A stretch of 64,000 nt of DNA from Holtermannia corniformis (lineage: Eukaryota > Basidiomycota > Tremellomycetes > Holtermanniales). The DNA lies in the NCBI GenBank assembly GCA_001599935.1, contig BCIJ01000025.1:9090-73089 (forward strand). Reading direction: 5' to 3'. A program made the position numbers and the translations under genes. Positions 19,576 through 31,866 of this stretch are shown here, one piece after another (position 1 is the stretch's first letter; each line of letters begins with the position of its first letter). The notes under the pieces are model-generated. The model was not told the DNA's origin. It searched no databases and worked only from the letters and a program-made list of their open reading frames with translations.

Positions 19576-22306
19576 TTATGCCGAGAATGCAGCCTGTGCA
19601 TCGGCAACGACTTGCGCCGGCATTGTAGATTGCGGAAGGACCGCCCGAGCGCGCAGATTCTGCGTGCCAATGATCCCGTCCCCGACGGTGATAAAAACAC
19701 CGGTCGATGGTACGCCGTCCACTACGACGAAGAAGAGTGCCGGGCCGGGAGCTTTGACGACATCAGCACAGTCTGGGCGATCGGTGTCTACATACCAAGG
19801 ATCGCTGGGTTCGGTGGTAGCTGGTTGACATGAAGCGTCGCGGAACCGTCGTCGGCCGTCGTAAACGTCGTCTCGAGCTCGACGTGGCGCATTCCAAAGT
19901 TGATTGCGTGCGTCGAGAACCCGGTTCGCATGATGATGGCTTTGGTCTTGTTGGCGTTCAAGCTGTTGCCGAACAGAGCCTCGTTCACAGGCAACGGGAT
20001 GTCAAAGTAGTCGCCGCCGTCTGGTCTTGTGAGCATGGACGTGATGAGGCAGCCGTGACTCACAAGTCACAGACGCAGGGATGCCGGTGATGTTCGGCCG
20101 TGTGCGGTCATAGCTGCAGAGTGTAAGCCCGTGGTGCAAGGTGGAAGCCTACTCACTATGAAGGGTAAAAGATTTCGACCTGATACTGCGTAAAGTACTT
20201 GTAATCGGCTGCCGGAGGGGCGTCCGCCGAAACGTCTACCAGTTGTTAACCTACTGAGAGACGCGCCTGGGGCACCCACAATCGGCATTCGGGTTACTGC
20301 CCGAGACGAACACGGATCCGTCTGGCAATAGCGTAGCAGACGAGTGGTACAGTCGGTCAATGTCCGAGACGCCAGCCTTTGACCAGCGAGAGCCAGAAGG
20401 TTGTGATGGGTCAAAGTACCTGCACCAGAGTCAGTCGCGGGGCGTGTTGGCCGAAAGCGCCCTACCAAGCTTGGTGCAACGGTTGGTCGGCGTATGACTG
20501 GCCGATAGCCCAGCTGAAGGAACTGTCAGACAAAGCGCCGCGGTGCATTGGCTGCCGACGTACTCTTGAGTGCCATAGCCTGCTGTGCCCAGATGGCCGC
20601 CATTGAGGAAAAGCAAGCGGCCGTCGGGCAAGTTGATGAACTGCTCTACGTGAGTTTTATCTTGGCGCGTCACAGTCGCTACACACCTGTCCCATTGTCC
20701 GGCCGGTGTCCAAGGAGTCATCAGAATACCAGTTGATGTCAATGTCCGGCGAGATGGTCACGCAAGTGTCGTCCGCTGGATATCTGTCATACGTCTCAGT
20801 TTTCAATCCCCGGCCACAGCCGGACGTACTCGACGATCGCCCATATATCAGGCGTCCACTGGGTCTTGGCGAGGTTGCTACCTCCGCAGAAAATCATCGT
20901 TGCTGCGGATATCCATGAGCTCAGCGACCCTGCAAAGTCATGACACTCACCCGTCCAATTGTTGGATGGCGTGAGAGGAAACATTGCTGTGCCAGCAGAT
21001 GCAGGGTACACGCGTACTGTCGTGCTGTCAGGACTGGCGGTCATCAGTTGTGGGTGTACACACCCGCAGAAGGGATGTTTGGCATTGGGTACTCGATTGC
21101 GTTCTTGTAGTCGAAGACAATCGCCTGGCGCTCCGCCTGCATAAACAGGTTGCCTGAGCTACGCGTCAGTTCATGTCCGACTCGGCTGATTGTGCTGCTC
21201 ACCGCTTGGCAGAAGCCATGTCAAGGGGAAAAGATTGACCGGCAAAGTGTCGTTGAGGAACTGCATGGAAATTGGGTCGCCCTTGGACGGGAAGTACTGA
21301 ACGAGCGTAAGACAATTCCCTCCGCGTGGCGATCACTTACCTCATAGGTGGGATTGTTCTGACTCCAGTCCGGTACATAGCCACCCCACTCGCAACCGCC
21401 GAGCTACTCCAAGTCAGACGGCCCTCAGGGCCATGCTACAGATGCAACTGACAATGATAGCAGATCCGTCCTCGACTGAACGCCCTCAGCGCAACTTCAG
21501 CCAAGCGGGAAAGACACTTACGCGTCTCCAATGTGGGGTACCATCGTCGGCTCGTCATATAGAGCTTTGGATCGTCGACCCACTCGCAAGTCTTGTCCGT
21601 ACATGTGTCGAGAAGTCTAATTTGTAAGCAGGACGTCTCTCATAACGCCTTGAGCACACCTCAATGCCTGCACCGGGTCCTGTCAGCAGCCGACGTCTGT
21701 GCTCATGAAACCCACCTTGCCGCCGTCCCAATCCCCATACACGTTCTCCCCCGATTGCGCGGCTGAACCTTGCACACCGGCACTATCACCACCCGTGATG
21801 ATCGCTTGGTTGCCTCTGTCCAGTGTTAGGTATATGCTTTCGCGAGCAGAAGTAAAGACTGACCCAACATTGATCCAAGTCCCATTGCCCAGTACGGTCC
21901 CTCCTGCGCAAAACGAGTTACTGACAACGTCCATCGCGCGAAAGGTATTTGTCGTGAGGTCATACTCGCTCGCCCATGCCGCTGTGGGACAAGTCAGTGA
22001 TCTGCGTGTATGCCAGGCGCGTGCTTACGGTGTCCGGCTACATTGACAGGGTTCTTCTCCGTCTTGTCCCTGCGCTATGATCAACTGGTGCTGCTATACG
22101 ACTGAACCCACTTACACGATATACACCTTGCCCGCGTTGCCGAGGAAAAGCTGCAGTATGGTCAGAGGCGGTGCCGAGTGCTCGCGTCGACCAACCTGTT
22201 GCGCGCTCACGCCACTGTCGCCGACATACACAAACGTCCCCGCCAGATCCGCTGCCAGCGCCGTCGTGGCCGCCGTCAAGGCCATCAGCGCGATCCCCAA
22301 GCTCAT
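19576..22306 (-). CDS. Glyoxal oxidase (AA5_1 copper-radical oxidase), secreted
   Basis: A multi-exon gene; the first exons are 22306-22196, 22150-22116, 22069-22029, then from 21981. The true ATG at 22306 begins a signal peptide (MSLGIALMALTAATTALA). Family landmarks follow: FVYVGDSGVSAQQ, VSNSFCAGGTVLGNG with the radical Cys, SRRWYPTLE with its cross-link Tyr, LPDGRLLFLNGG, RVYPASAGTAM, DRLYHSSATLLPDG with the Tyr-His copper pair, and MRTGFSTHAINFG with the last His. The C-terminus closes with PGPALFFVVVDGVPS. All copper and radical ligands known for Phanerochaete glyoxal oxidase are visible. The enzyme oxidises aldehydes to acids and releases H2O2 outside the cell, often for peroxidases or wall modification. 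Confidence 0.9.
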
Positions 22307-22572
22307 CTTCGCCGTCTGTCCGCTCACTCAGCTTCGACTTGACGACGGCAACAGTGATTTATTTCCGCCGCGTTACGTAACGCGCCGTGCTCTGGTTTAA
22401 TCCCCGAGCGCAAGGCGGTGTAGAGCTGGCAAACAAGGAGCGTGATTCATGACATGACAGTCTGTCTGAGCGAGCTATGTATGCACACCACACAGGAATC
22501 CCACTAGATATCGGTCGAAGGGGCGGAAGTTTTTCACAGATGAGCGTCTTGCACAAAGAGTGCCTGATCGGC

Positions 22573-24202
22573 CTAGACCAGAGTCCGCTCGGCGCCCGTG
22601 AGGCGCGCCTGGCTCGGGTTGGTCGCGTACTTGAGGTCATGGTCGGACCCAAAGTCGTCGGCGGCAATGTTGCGCTTGTTGTCAATGTACGTCTCGGTCT
22701 CGACGTCGACTTGGATCTCGGTCTGCTGCGGCTTGGTGCGCTCGCTGAGACCGTAGACGTTGGCAGACGGGTCGGCGGTGCCGACGTTGAACGTGTGACG
22801 ACTGTTGAGTGCGAACATCCTGGAGGTGTTAGGTGTAGAAGGAGGCGACGAGGATTAACGTACAAGCCGACGGCGTAGACCTTGCTTTGAATCGTCTGGA
22901 GAAGCGCACCGAGCAAGCTGGCGGGTCTGCGACGGTCAGCTTTGCTACGATCGGGCGATTGAGCGATTCACTGACTTGATGGCGAACTGTGAGGCATGAC
23001 CTCAGTACCCCACTCAATCGACATGCATTAGACTGACCTCGACCAAGAAGGCAATGGCAACGAGCGTAGGCGGCAACTGGGATTCCACCGTGAGCCTGAG
23101 CAGACGCATGATTGTCTTGTCCGTGTGCGTCCACCCAGTGCGCGAGCGCAAGAGCGAGTACATGACTGAGACCGTCAGCTTGAATGGCCGTCTTGAATTG
23201 CGACGTACTGCAGCCCGTGATGATGAAATCGGCAGCGAGAGTGCACGCCAGCCAGACTGGGTCGATCAGCACCAAGCGTATCTCGGAAAGACCAACCCAC
23301 TGTTTTCTGGGATCTGCACCTTGTCGGCGTCGAGCAGAGACGGCTGCGCGGCAAAGATGACCTTGACCGAGATGGTGGCACCGAGCGAACCCAGACAGAG
23401 CATCTAGCGAAGCGTGAGCCGTGTGCGGATGCAAGTGGTGCCGACGTACCCCGATGGCGATGAGAATGAGGACTTGACGGCCCATGAGCAGGTACGCACG
23501 GTGCGCAAAGTACATCTGGATTGCGCCGACATAGATGCTGAGCGGGTTAGGCGTCACCAAAGTCAGGTACTCGAGAGACCAACCTATCCATCATCGGGTA
23601 CACGGAGAGGTAGCTGCGAAGGTCAGCGTGAGGTGACAGACTTTGAGCGCAACCCACCGAGTCTCGAAGAAGGGCGCGTAAAGGCCAAAGTTCTGATGTG
23701 ATCAGCACGGCTCTTGGTGAAGCCAACCCCTATTTACCTGGACAAAGAGGTACTGCTGGAAAAATCTGCGCGCTGTCAGCCACGAGACCATTTACCGGGC
23801 AGATCACTAACATGATATACCCACTCAGACCCATCGCGCCGAGTGAAGCCCATACGACAATAGCTTTCGTGTACCATTTGTCGTTCTTGCACTGGCTATG
23901 TTGTGACTGTCAGCTTGTACCACGACCGCCACTAACCGACTTGCCCAGTATAGGTGACAACCTGCATGAAAACGACGCCGAGGAGCTGATTGTTGTCAGG
24001 GGAGCCTGAGGCATCACTGGCGCCAGTCACTCACGAGCACGTCAATGATCATCGAGCCAAAGTGGCAGCCGAGCGAGAACAGCTTGTCGGGCGCGAGGAA
24101 GAGGGTGGCCTCTCTGCGGGCTGTCAGTTTGCCACTCTGCCGATTGAGATGGCCAAAACGCAGCACGCACGCCTCGGTGGGGGGACGTCCCATGTTAGAC
24201 AT
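22573..24202 (-). CDS. DUF6534 multi-pass membrane protein
   Basis: Starts at ATG 24202 (MSNMGRPPT) and is split by many short introns. About six or seven hydrophobic segments can be followed across exons, among them SLGCHFGSMIIDVLG, LSIYVGAIQMYFAHRAYLL and LIDPVWLACTLAADFIITG. The signature SLLRSRTGWTHTDKTIMRLL followed by TVESQLPPTLVAIAFLVE matches the DUF6534 family, which is abundant in basidiomycetes and of unknown function. The tail (MFALNSRHTFNVG... then a charged Thr/Glu-rich stretch) is cytosolic. A receptor-like fold has been suspected for the family; that is not shown here. Confidence 0.8.
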
Positions 24203-25433
24203 GTTGGCGGTAGATCCGAGTTTTGAAGTGTTGGTAGGTGTGTGCTGTTGGAGTTTTGGGTGAGTGAATATATGACACTTGAGCTCGGCCACGCACGGAG
24301 CTCTTGGGACCGTCGAGATGGGATGGGAGGGACGGAGAGTGCTCACGAGGAAAGAGTCCAAGCTGACCCGTGCAGAGTCTTATGTTGCTCCTGACCGGGA
24401 TCGCCAGCACGGACGAGCCTCTGACAGGACCCTTGAACTGTACGGCGTAGCGTGCGCCGCCGCCGTCCCTGTCTCGACTTTTTTGCTTGAGCGATCCCTC
24501 TCGGTAGTGCGGAGCTAGCAGGTTGTGCACGCCCCGAACCGAGCAACACCGTGACCGTGCCCGTGCGCGGTCGATCCGCGCCGTGACGCGCGTTACTGAG
24601 ATCGCCCGGGCAGGACAGCACGACGGCGAGCCAAAGGAGGGTAACGGGCTAGCGGTCAGCCACACACAAACACGAACTGTCACGCAAAGTGTCGGGTGTG
24701 CATCACCATGCTGTTAGCATCGACGGGATGATCCGACATGGCCGAGGCGATTGTGTTCGCGGTCAGGACAAGAGGAGACAGGAGGCAGTCGCAGCGGCTA
24801 GCGTCGGTGTTGGTGCGGCTGCTTCGTACGGGTGCACGGCCCGCGTGCGGCGGGTTGCTAGTGGGCGCCATCTCGATGAGATGCCATCAGCAGGGCGGGG
24901 TCAGTGCCGCTCGGTTGCTCGCAGTTAGCCTCGAGAAGCATTGTGCGGTAGCAAACTCAGGGTCACCGAGTGTACACGACTATCTTCCGTTCTGAGAAGC
25001 TCCTGCTGCACCTGGTTCGGCCGTCAGCAGCATCCCGATGAGCGAGAAGACAAGCTGTTCGCAAACTGCGTCCGGGTCAGTGCGGGGGCAATCGAAGTTT
25101 GATGTCAGGAACGGCTTGCTTTGACGCGTTTCAACTCCTATGCGCAGCGAGCAGCCTGAGCTCTCGGACTGGACATCTTACCGCAGCCGTTCTCTCTGCG
25201 ATGGCACAGCGATCTCGGGACTTGTCCACATCCAGCTGGGGTGATAGCGTCCATCCCTGATAAGGCCCGGCTCCCACGTGAGATCCAGCATCAGCCAACC
25301 GGGTAAAGCTGTCAACGATAAGACTGCAGGTTGCGGAACCTGTGCGCGATAGCAAGCATGCTGAGGTGTCTGGATCCGTCTTATACTGACTGTCACATTG
25401 GCATCGGCGCACTCACACGACGCTGACTGAACA
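24203..25433. other. 1.2-kb divergent intergenic region
   Basis: No supported gene. Frames over 100 codons exist on the minus strand (24195-24683) but have Arg/Ser-rich, shadow-like composition. The region must hold promoters for the DUF6534 gene and the nucleobase permease. Confidence 0.5.
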
Positions 25434-27905
25434 ATGTCGTTCACTGACTCGCAGCCAGAACCCGTGGCGCCTATGGCCAAGCAGTCGCTGCCAAGGCGGA
25501 TGTTGGACTCGATCAGCGGCCGGTGAGTTATCCGAGCCAGCGTGGCATGAGCTCAACCATGCAGCAAAGCTTGGTTCGGCGACTATGACTTTGGATATCT
25601 CTGCCTGCCCAGCTTTCCGTATGGGAAAAAGGCTGCTCGTCGGCCACCTCCATTCTACGCACTCGAGGATCGGTTGCCATGGGTCCTCGCCATCGTTGCG
25701 GGCTTCCAACACAGTCTGGCTATGCTCGCTGGCGTCATCACCGTGCGTTCGTCGCCGTGGTCGTCAATGGCGAGCTGATTGGAGCTCGTAGCCGCCCATC
25801 ATCATGTCGAGCATGCTCAACCTCGAGGCCTCGATGCAGTCTTACATGATCTCGGCCTCGCTGATCACCTCGGGTCTGCTGTCAGCAGTACAGATGAGCC
25901 GCATCCCTTTGTTCCGCGGCTACAAGCTTGGTACGGGCTTGATCACGGTCGTGGGTGAGTTGGCGGTGGTCAGCTACTCAAGGCAACTCTGACATGTACA
26001 GGTACATCATTCGCAACCTTGTCGACTGCGTCGGCCATTTTCACTGCTCTGTACAGTGATGGGACGTGTACCATGTCAACGCTAGCAGATGGGACGACCG
26101 TCAGAGGTGGGTACGGAGCATTGTCCCAGATAGCCGCTGATCCGGACAGATGCCTGCCCTGATGCATACGGCTACTTGATCGGCACCACTGCTCTGTGCT
26201 CCTTGTTCGAAATCGGTCTCAGTTTCGTACCGCCCAAGAAGCTCAAGGCGTCAGTGTGCTACTGGCTTGATGCAGTAGTGCTGACACGCCTGCAGCATCT
26301 TTCCACCTCTTGTTACCGGCACCGTTGTCGTCCTGATTGGTGCTTCGCTCATTGGCGAGTCTGGCATGCTCAACTGGGGTGGTACGTCTGCGTGTCGCAC
26401 AGCGACCCGTCACTGACCTTCAGGCGGATCCAACGACTGCCACGGCCGTCCCGAAACCGGCATTTTCCGCCTGTGCCCTACAATCTACGCTCCCAAGCCG
26501 TATGTCTGGGGCAACGCGCGCTTCCTCGGCCTCGGCTTTGCGTCCTTTATCACCATTGTCCTTGTCGAGATCTTTGGCTCGCCCTTTCTCCGCAACGCGT
26601 CCATTATCATGGGCTTGATCGTCGGCATGATCATTGCAGGCGCTGCGGGCTATGTCGATTCGTCCAGTATCAAGACAGCGCCTGCCATTACGTTCTTGTG
26701 GGTCAAGACGTTCAAGCTAAAGATTTATGGGCCTGCAATCTTGCCGAGCTTGGCCGTGTATGTCGCGCTCGCACTGGAGGCTATTGGAGAGTAAGTGGTA
26801 GCGGCGGAGCAGAGCACGGCTGACACACTGCAGCATCACTGCGTCTAGCGAAGCCAGTCGTGTGGACGTGGTAGGCGTGAGTGGTCTAGATCATTCAATA
26901 GCACCGCCTGACACCAATCCAGGCCGACTTTGACAGTCGCATCCAAGTGGGTTTTAGCGATCAATCTAGCACACAGTTCTGACTAGCTCCCAGGGCGGAG
27001 TACTTGCCGATGGTGTTGCCGGTCTATTGGCGTCGTTGATGACTTCGACACCCGTCAGGTAAGCAAATGCCTACAAAGATAGGAGCAGCGCTCATCCATT
27101 GTCAGCATCTTTGCTCAGAACAACGGTGTCATTGTCCTCACGCGATGCGCCAATCGTCGTGCGGGCTACATTTGCGCGACCTTTATGGTACTATATGGCG
27201 GTGAGTGGCCTTGGAGTTCCCGGACTTTGCTGAATACAGACTAGTCTTTGGCAAGCTCTCAGGCGTTTTCTTGGCCATCCCGAACTCGGTGCTTGGGGGC
27301 GTGACTACGTGTGCGTTGTCAATCCTGAAGCGACACTCGGCTGACCTTTGTAGTTCTCTTTGCATCCGTAGTAGCGTCTGGTGTCAAAGTTCTTACCTTG
27401 ATCAAGGTTGGCACTGCGATATTCAATCAGTCTTGACTGACACAGTTTTTCCAGTTCACTCGTAAAGACCGATTCATCTTGGCAGCGGCGCTTTCATTTG
27501 GGGTTGGCAATCTGCTTGTACCAGACTGGTCTACCTACCTGTTTGAAGACGTATCGAACCCTTCAAGCAGTCTTTCTGGTTTCTTCAACTCCATCGTGCG
27601 TCTGCCAACTGTTGCTCAGCCTGACCACACTGACCACCTCATCAGATCATCATCCTCTCGACGCCATGTAAGTCAACTGCCACTCGGCGCCACAAGCGCT
27701 GACACCGCTCGCAGTCCTTATTGCCGGTTTGGTTGCGACCCTTCTGATTCAGATCATTCCCGACGACGCGCCCGAATCTGTCGAGCCTACCGAGAACGAG
27801 CGGGTTGACGCTATCGAGCTCGGCCACCATGATGCCGAGTCACCCAGCTCGCGTTCTGAAGACGAGAAGATGGACACGGTCACGCGGGTGCACCTCGTGG
27901 GTTGA
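25434..27905 (+). CDS. NAT/NCS2 purine (uric acid-xanthine type) permease
   Basis: Starts at ATG 25434 (MSFTDSQPEP) and ends at TGA 27903-27905, with about ten short introns. The protein has a cytosolic N-terminus, then AGFQHSLAMLAGVIT with the conserved QH of helix 1. Some twelve hydrophobic segments follow. The NAT signature QNNGVIVLTR is intact and followed by CANRRAGYI, as in the fungal uric acid-xanthine permeases UapA and UapC. The acidic tail (VEPTENERVDAIELGHHDAE) is cytosolic and probably acts in trafficking or turnover. Substrate is predicted as xanthine/uric acid from the signature. The regulator/MFS/amidase trio lies 2-8 kb downstream. Confidence 0.9.
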
Positions 27906-28117
27906 CGCGCCGAAAGGTGTTGTATGGGTTTCGGCTGTTTGTATGCATCTCCAGTGACAGAAGAGGGGCCAGCCAGGCAGAATATCGAAGCTGCACCGGT
28001 GAACCAACTGTGGCTCAGACGCCGACGGGATCAAAGTCACCATGTCACGTGATCAACTTCGAGATTTTGGTAGACCGTCTATGCTCGATCTGAATCCATC
28101 CTAACCAACCTATCACC

Positions 28118-29160
28118 ATGGCGTCCCTCCTCAAATCTGCATCAGAACATCGGGCAAAGGGCAAGGGGAAACGTGCGGTTGAGGACGATGATGTAGAGGG
28201 AGCAAGCGGCGAGGTCCAAGTCGTCAAGAGGAGAAAGGACAAGGTGTTGCTTCTGAGTTCGCGTGGTGTCACGCAGCGGATGCGTCACCTCATGGCCGAC
28301 CTAGAGGCTCTGTTACCGCATGTCAAGAAGGGTACGTGGTTGTCTGCACGGAATGCCGGGCTGGAGCTCACCTTTGCAGATGCCAAACTCGACTCCAAGT
28401 CGTCCCTTCACCTGCTCAACGAGCTCGCCGATCTCCATTCCTGCACCAACACCCTCTACTTTGAAGCCCGCCGGCACGAGGATCTGTACATGTGGGCATC
28501 TCGGTCACCCAACGGCCCTTCGGTCAAGTGCCACGTCCAAAACATTCACACCATGGACGAGCTGAAGATGACGGGCAACTGCCTCAAGGGCAGCCGGGGC
28601 TTGGTGTGCTTTGACGGTGCCTGGGACCAAGACGAGCACTGGAAGCTGCTCAAGGAAATGTTCACACACGTATGTCCGAAGCCATCGACTCTACGCAATC
28701 TGACGTAGGTATCAGATCTTCAGCGTGCCAAAGACCTCTCGCAGACTCAAGCCGTTCATCGATCACATCCTCACCTTTTCCATCCTCGACAACAAGATCT
28801 GGTTCCGCAACTATCAAATCATCGAAAAGGATCCATTGCAGCCTTCCGGTCCTCCCCAGACATCCCTTGTCGAGATCGGTCCGCGCTTCGTCATGACACC
28901 CATCAGGATCTTCGAGGGATCGTTCGGTGGACCGACAGTGTTTGAGAACCCAGGTATGTGTTTTGACGATGGTGTCTCTTGGTTATTAACATCCCGCAGA
29001 ATTCATCTCCCCGGCTGCGGCGCGCGCGTCGATCAAGCGCGCTCAGGGCACAAAGTACAAGAACCGCAAGGACTCGCAGGCCGAGCGCGAGTTCCGGCGG
29101 CAGCGACAGGCGGAGGACGCGCCAGAGGACGAACTTGCTGTCAGCAAGGTGTTTGCTTGA
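28118..29160 (+). CDS. BRX1: Ribosome biogenesis protein Brx1 (Brix domain)
   Basis: Four exons, the first ending at 28331 before a 48-nt intron; further introns lie near 28670-28710 and 28954-28999. After a basic, acidic N-terminus (AKGKGKRAVEDDDVEG) the Brix domain starts at KVLLLSSRGVTQRMRHLM and runs through NTLYFEARRHEDLYMW, KGSRGLVCFD, FSILDNKIWFRNYQI and EIGPRFVMTPIRIFEGSFGG. A Lys/Arg-rich tail (SIKRAQGTKYKNRKDSQAE) ends at VSKVFA. Brx1 acts with Ebp2 in early nucleolar assembly of the 60S subunit and is essential in yeast. Length and motif order are normal for the family. Confidence 0.95.
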
Positions 29161-29612
29161 GGCGTCGATGCAGTCATCCAGCGTGCACTGACTGGATTTC
29201 ACTGATTTCATGTTGTGGCTGATTCAGGCAGACTTTATCCTGGCAACTTGTCAGCGCTTGTGCGGGGCTGAGAGCGTTTTCTTTTGGCAACTCACACATC
29301 TAGACGACCCGTCGCATATGGACACGATTCTTTACCACAGCTCATCATCAACACGGCAGACTTTTTCGACTTCCAAGGTGATAGCCGACACTCTCAATGC
29401 TCTCAAGCTGTCCCAGATGGACCCGAGGGCTTGCACAATGGGACCTGTCTACACTGACCACTGGCTACGGCCCCTCAGTTTGGTTCCGGGGAGGATGCAA
29501 GGTGCCGTAAGAGCCCCGCTGCGTTATCAGGCGCTGTTGGTTGCTGCACTGCTCATCTCGTGCACCGCGCAGCACCTCGACAACTCCCCATCATCGGTCT
29601 GGTTACCTGATC
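29161..29612. other. No separate gene recognised
   Basis: Frames run through here from 29210 and 29541 but begin at non-ATG codons or lack family resemblance. Treated as 3' UTR of BRX1 and promoter of the regulator gene. Confidence 0.5.
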
Positions 29613-31777
29613 ATGCTTCAATCACCTTCGATGTTGGCGCTTTCGCTTCATATGCCATCGACGCCGGTTCGTATGTGCAGCCCGGTGCGCGACAACTCGA
29701 CTGCATCAAGCTCAAGACCTCCCGCGAAGAAGCCACGGTTGCGCTACTCGCGCACGACAACCGGCTGTCAGGCTTGTAGATCTCGCCGGATCAAGTGCCC
29801 AGAGGGTGCGGAGACGGCTGATGGGTATAAGCTGCCTTGTCAGCGTTGCGTGACCTCTTTGATCGAGGGAGGTAAAGGGTGCTTTTACCCTGCTCCGGGA
29901 AGGCCGGGCGAATGGGTGCCGAGCGCTTGGACTGAGGTCTTGGAGGGTAAAGCTCCTCATACCAGGGCTAAGGCTCCAGGTGCGGGGTCCGACGCATCAC
30001 CTACCTCGTCACAGGAGCGCGTACTTGCGCCGATCCACGGCACGGAAACCAGCGTGACGAGGTCGCCGACAGGCCTCAAGGTCCGATCGAGCATTGGTCC
30101 AGCCTCCAGCGACATTTTGCCGTCATCTGGCAGCTCTGACGAGGCTCTATTCGACTTCCACTTCTCGCCGGTTCCATCACCTGCAGTGCTCGACCATGTC
30201 CCTTCCGCAGACACGAAGCGTACGCGTGCATCGCCGATAGTCCCTGCTCAATCCCTCTATAAACTATTTTATCAAACCACTCTCCAGGCTCCACTCAAAT
30301 CTTTCAACTTGGCATCCATCCCTTTGACGCCCGTCGCTCGCAACGCGGTATCTTTCTTTGAAACAAAGGGGTGCAATGATATCCTGTCGCTCAATGGTCG
30401 CCTCAACTGGATCTGGGCAATGGTGTTTCCTCGCATTTACACGCTGTTGAGCAGCCAGACTTCGATCACCGAGGGCAAGCGTGTTCGTGACGCCAAGAGC
30501 GTTGTGGGCGGCTATGTATACCACTCCCTGCTCCGCCTCAGCTTCGTACACCGCGCCAACACCGAAGTGGATCCGGATCGCGCAAGGGAAATGATGCAAG
30601 AGGCAGAGGCGCAACAAAAAGCCGCGGCACATGTCATGGTCTGCGCCAAAGTGTACTTTGACGAGATTGATTGGCACACCGAGGAATATCTGTCAGTGTG
30701 GGAACAGGAAGCCAACATGCACTGACCATCATAGCGCGGGCTTCTTCTTGAACTGCATCTCGGATGTGAGTGCTTCGCGTCGGGGGATAACCTTGGAGTC
30801 CTTGCTGAGCCGTGCCCAGATGCTACAGTCTCGCCGCTTCTCGATCGATCCCGCGATCATTGCAAAGCATGCAGACGTGACCGACACAGACTTCTCGTTG
30901 AGCCTCAGGAACATGATCACATCCTATGCTGTGAGTGAACTGAATCTAGTCCATCTGCATCGTGCCAGGCTCACTAGCTAGATCTTCATCGAGGCGTGCA
31001 CGCCGTACGATCCAGCGGCAGCGGGGACGGTGGTCCAGAAGATCACATGCGACAAAATCCTGGAGCCGACCGGCGAGGAGTGGATGGAGCGCTTCTTTGG
31101 CGCATCGCGCTTCATGATCGATATGATCAGCACCATCAACAAGCTCGTCATGGCACGAATCAGTGCACGCCGAGTGAAAACCTGCATTTCCGTCTTGCCA
31201 ACACTCGAACATGTCGGCCGCGCACAGGCAGAGCGCTTGGCATTGCAGCTGGGCCCATTGTGGGTCACCGAACATGGGTGGGAAGACCAAGGCAAACCTC
31301 GGCGAGTGCAGAAAGGGACAACCGTGAGCCGCCCACCGCTCTCTCGTCCCGTACTGACAAGCAAGGTTCTGCGTATGGGCTTGCTCATACTCGTACTGTG
31401 TGAGCTACTCGAGGCTCAACTGGATGATCCGCGCTTGCGCGAAGCTCGTCACACGGCCATGGAACTTGTCGCAGATACGGCACCGCACGAGGTCGCTGGT
31501 TATGGGTGGGCTTTGTCGGTACGTGCGGTGTTGAGTACTGGCTGCGACTAAGTGCCATCAGATCGTGGCCATATACACGTGTGACGTTGCCGAGCGCGAG
31601 CAGCTGTTCACGGTGCTTCGCAATGCCCAAGACTGGTCCTTTGGCAAGGGATACAAAGGTGTCGACGAAATCATTCAAACGTGCTGGACGGTGTACGATG
31701 CCGAGGGGTTGTACAGGCGAGGCATCGCTCCTTGGCGTGAGGCGTTGGCTGCGTACGATCGCTGCGTGTACTTTTAG
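29613..31777 (+). CDS. Zn2Cys6 fungal transcription factor
   Basis: The start is the ATG at 29613; the longer frame begins with TTG. The zinc cluster near residues 50-85 has CQACRSRRIKC, then CQRC and a sixth Cys in GGKGCFYP, the usual CX2CX6C...CX2C...C layout of fungal binuclear regulators. A Lys/Arg nuclear signal precedes it (PPAKKPRLRY). A Ser/Pro-rich linker leads to a helical regulatory domain (from LYKLFYQTTLQAPLKSFNL to AAYDRCVYF) of the fungal-TF type. Introns lie near 30691-30734, 30931-30981, 31324-31368 and 31520-31560. Such factors bind CGG triplets. Its likely neighbours in function are the MFS and amidase genes to its right, whose shared promoter contains two CGG-ended arms. 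Confidence 0.87.
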
Positions 31778-31866
31778 CTTGTTACTTGTCAGATATCCAC
31801 GTCGCATACGCAAGATTGTACAACTCTGCATCGATCCCAGTCCAGTGCCTCAACCGAGACGGTAGA

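Noticed and set aside
24195..24683. 162-codon minus-strand frame upstream of the DUF6534 gene
   Set aside because: No ATG-linked domain, Arg/Ser-rich composition typical of non-coding GC-rich DNA; more likely promoter and 5' leader.
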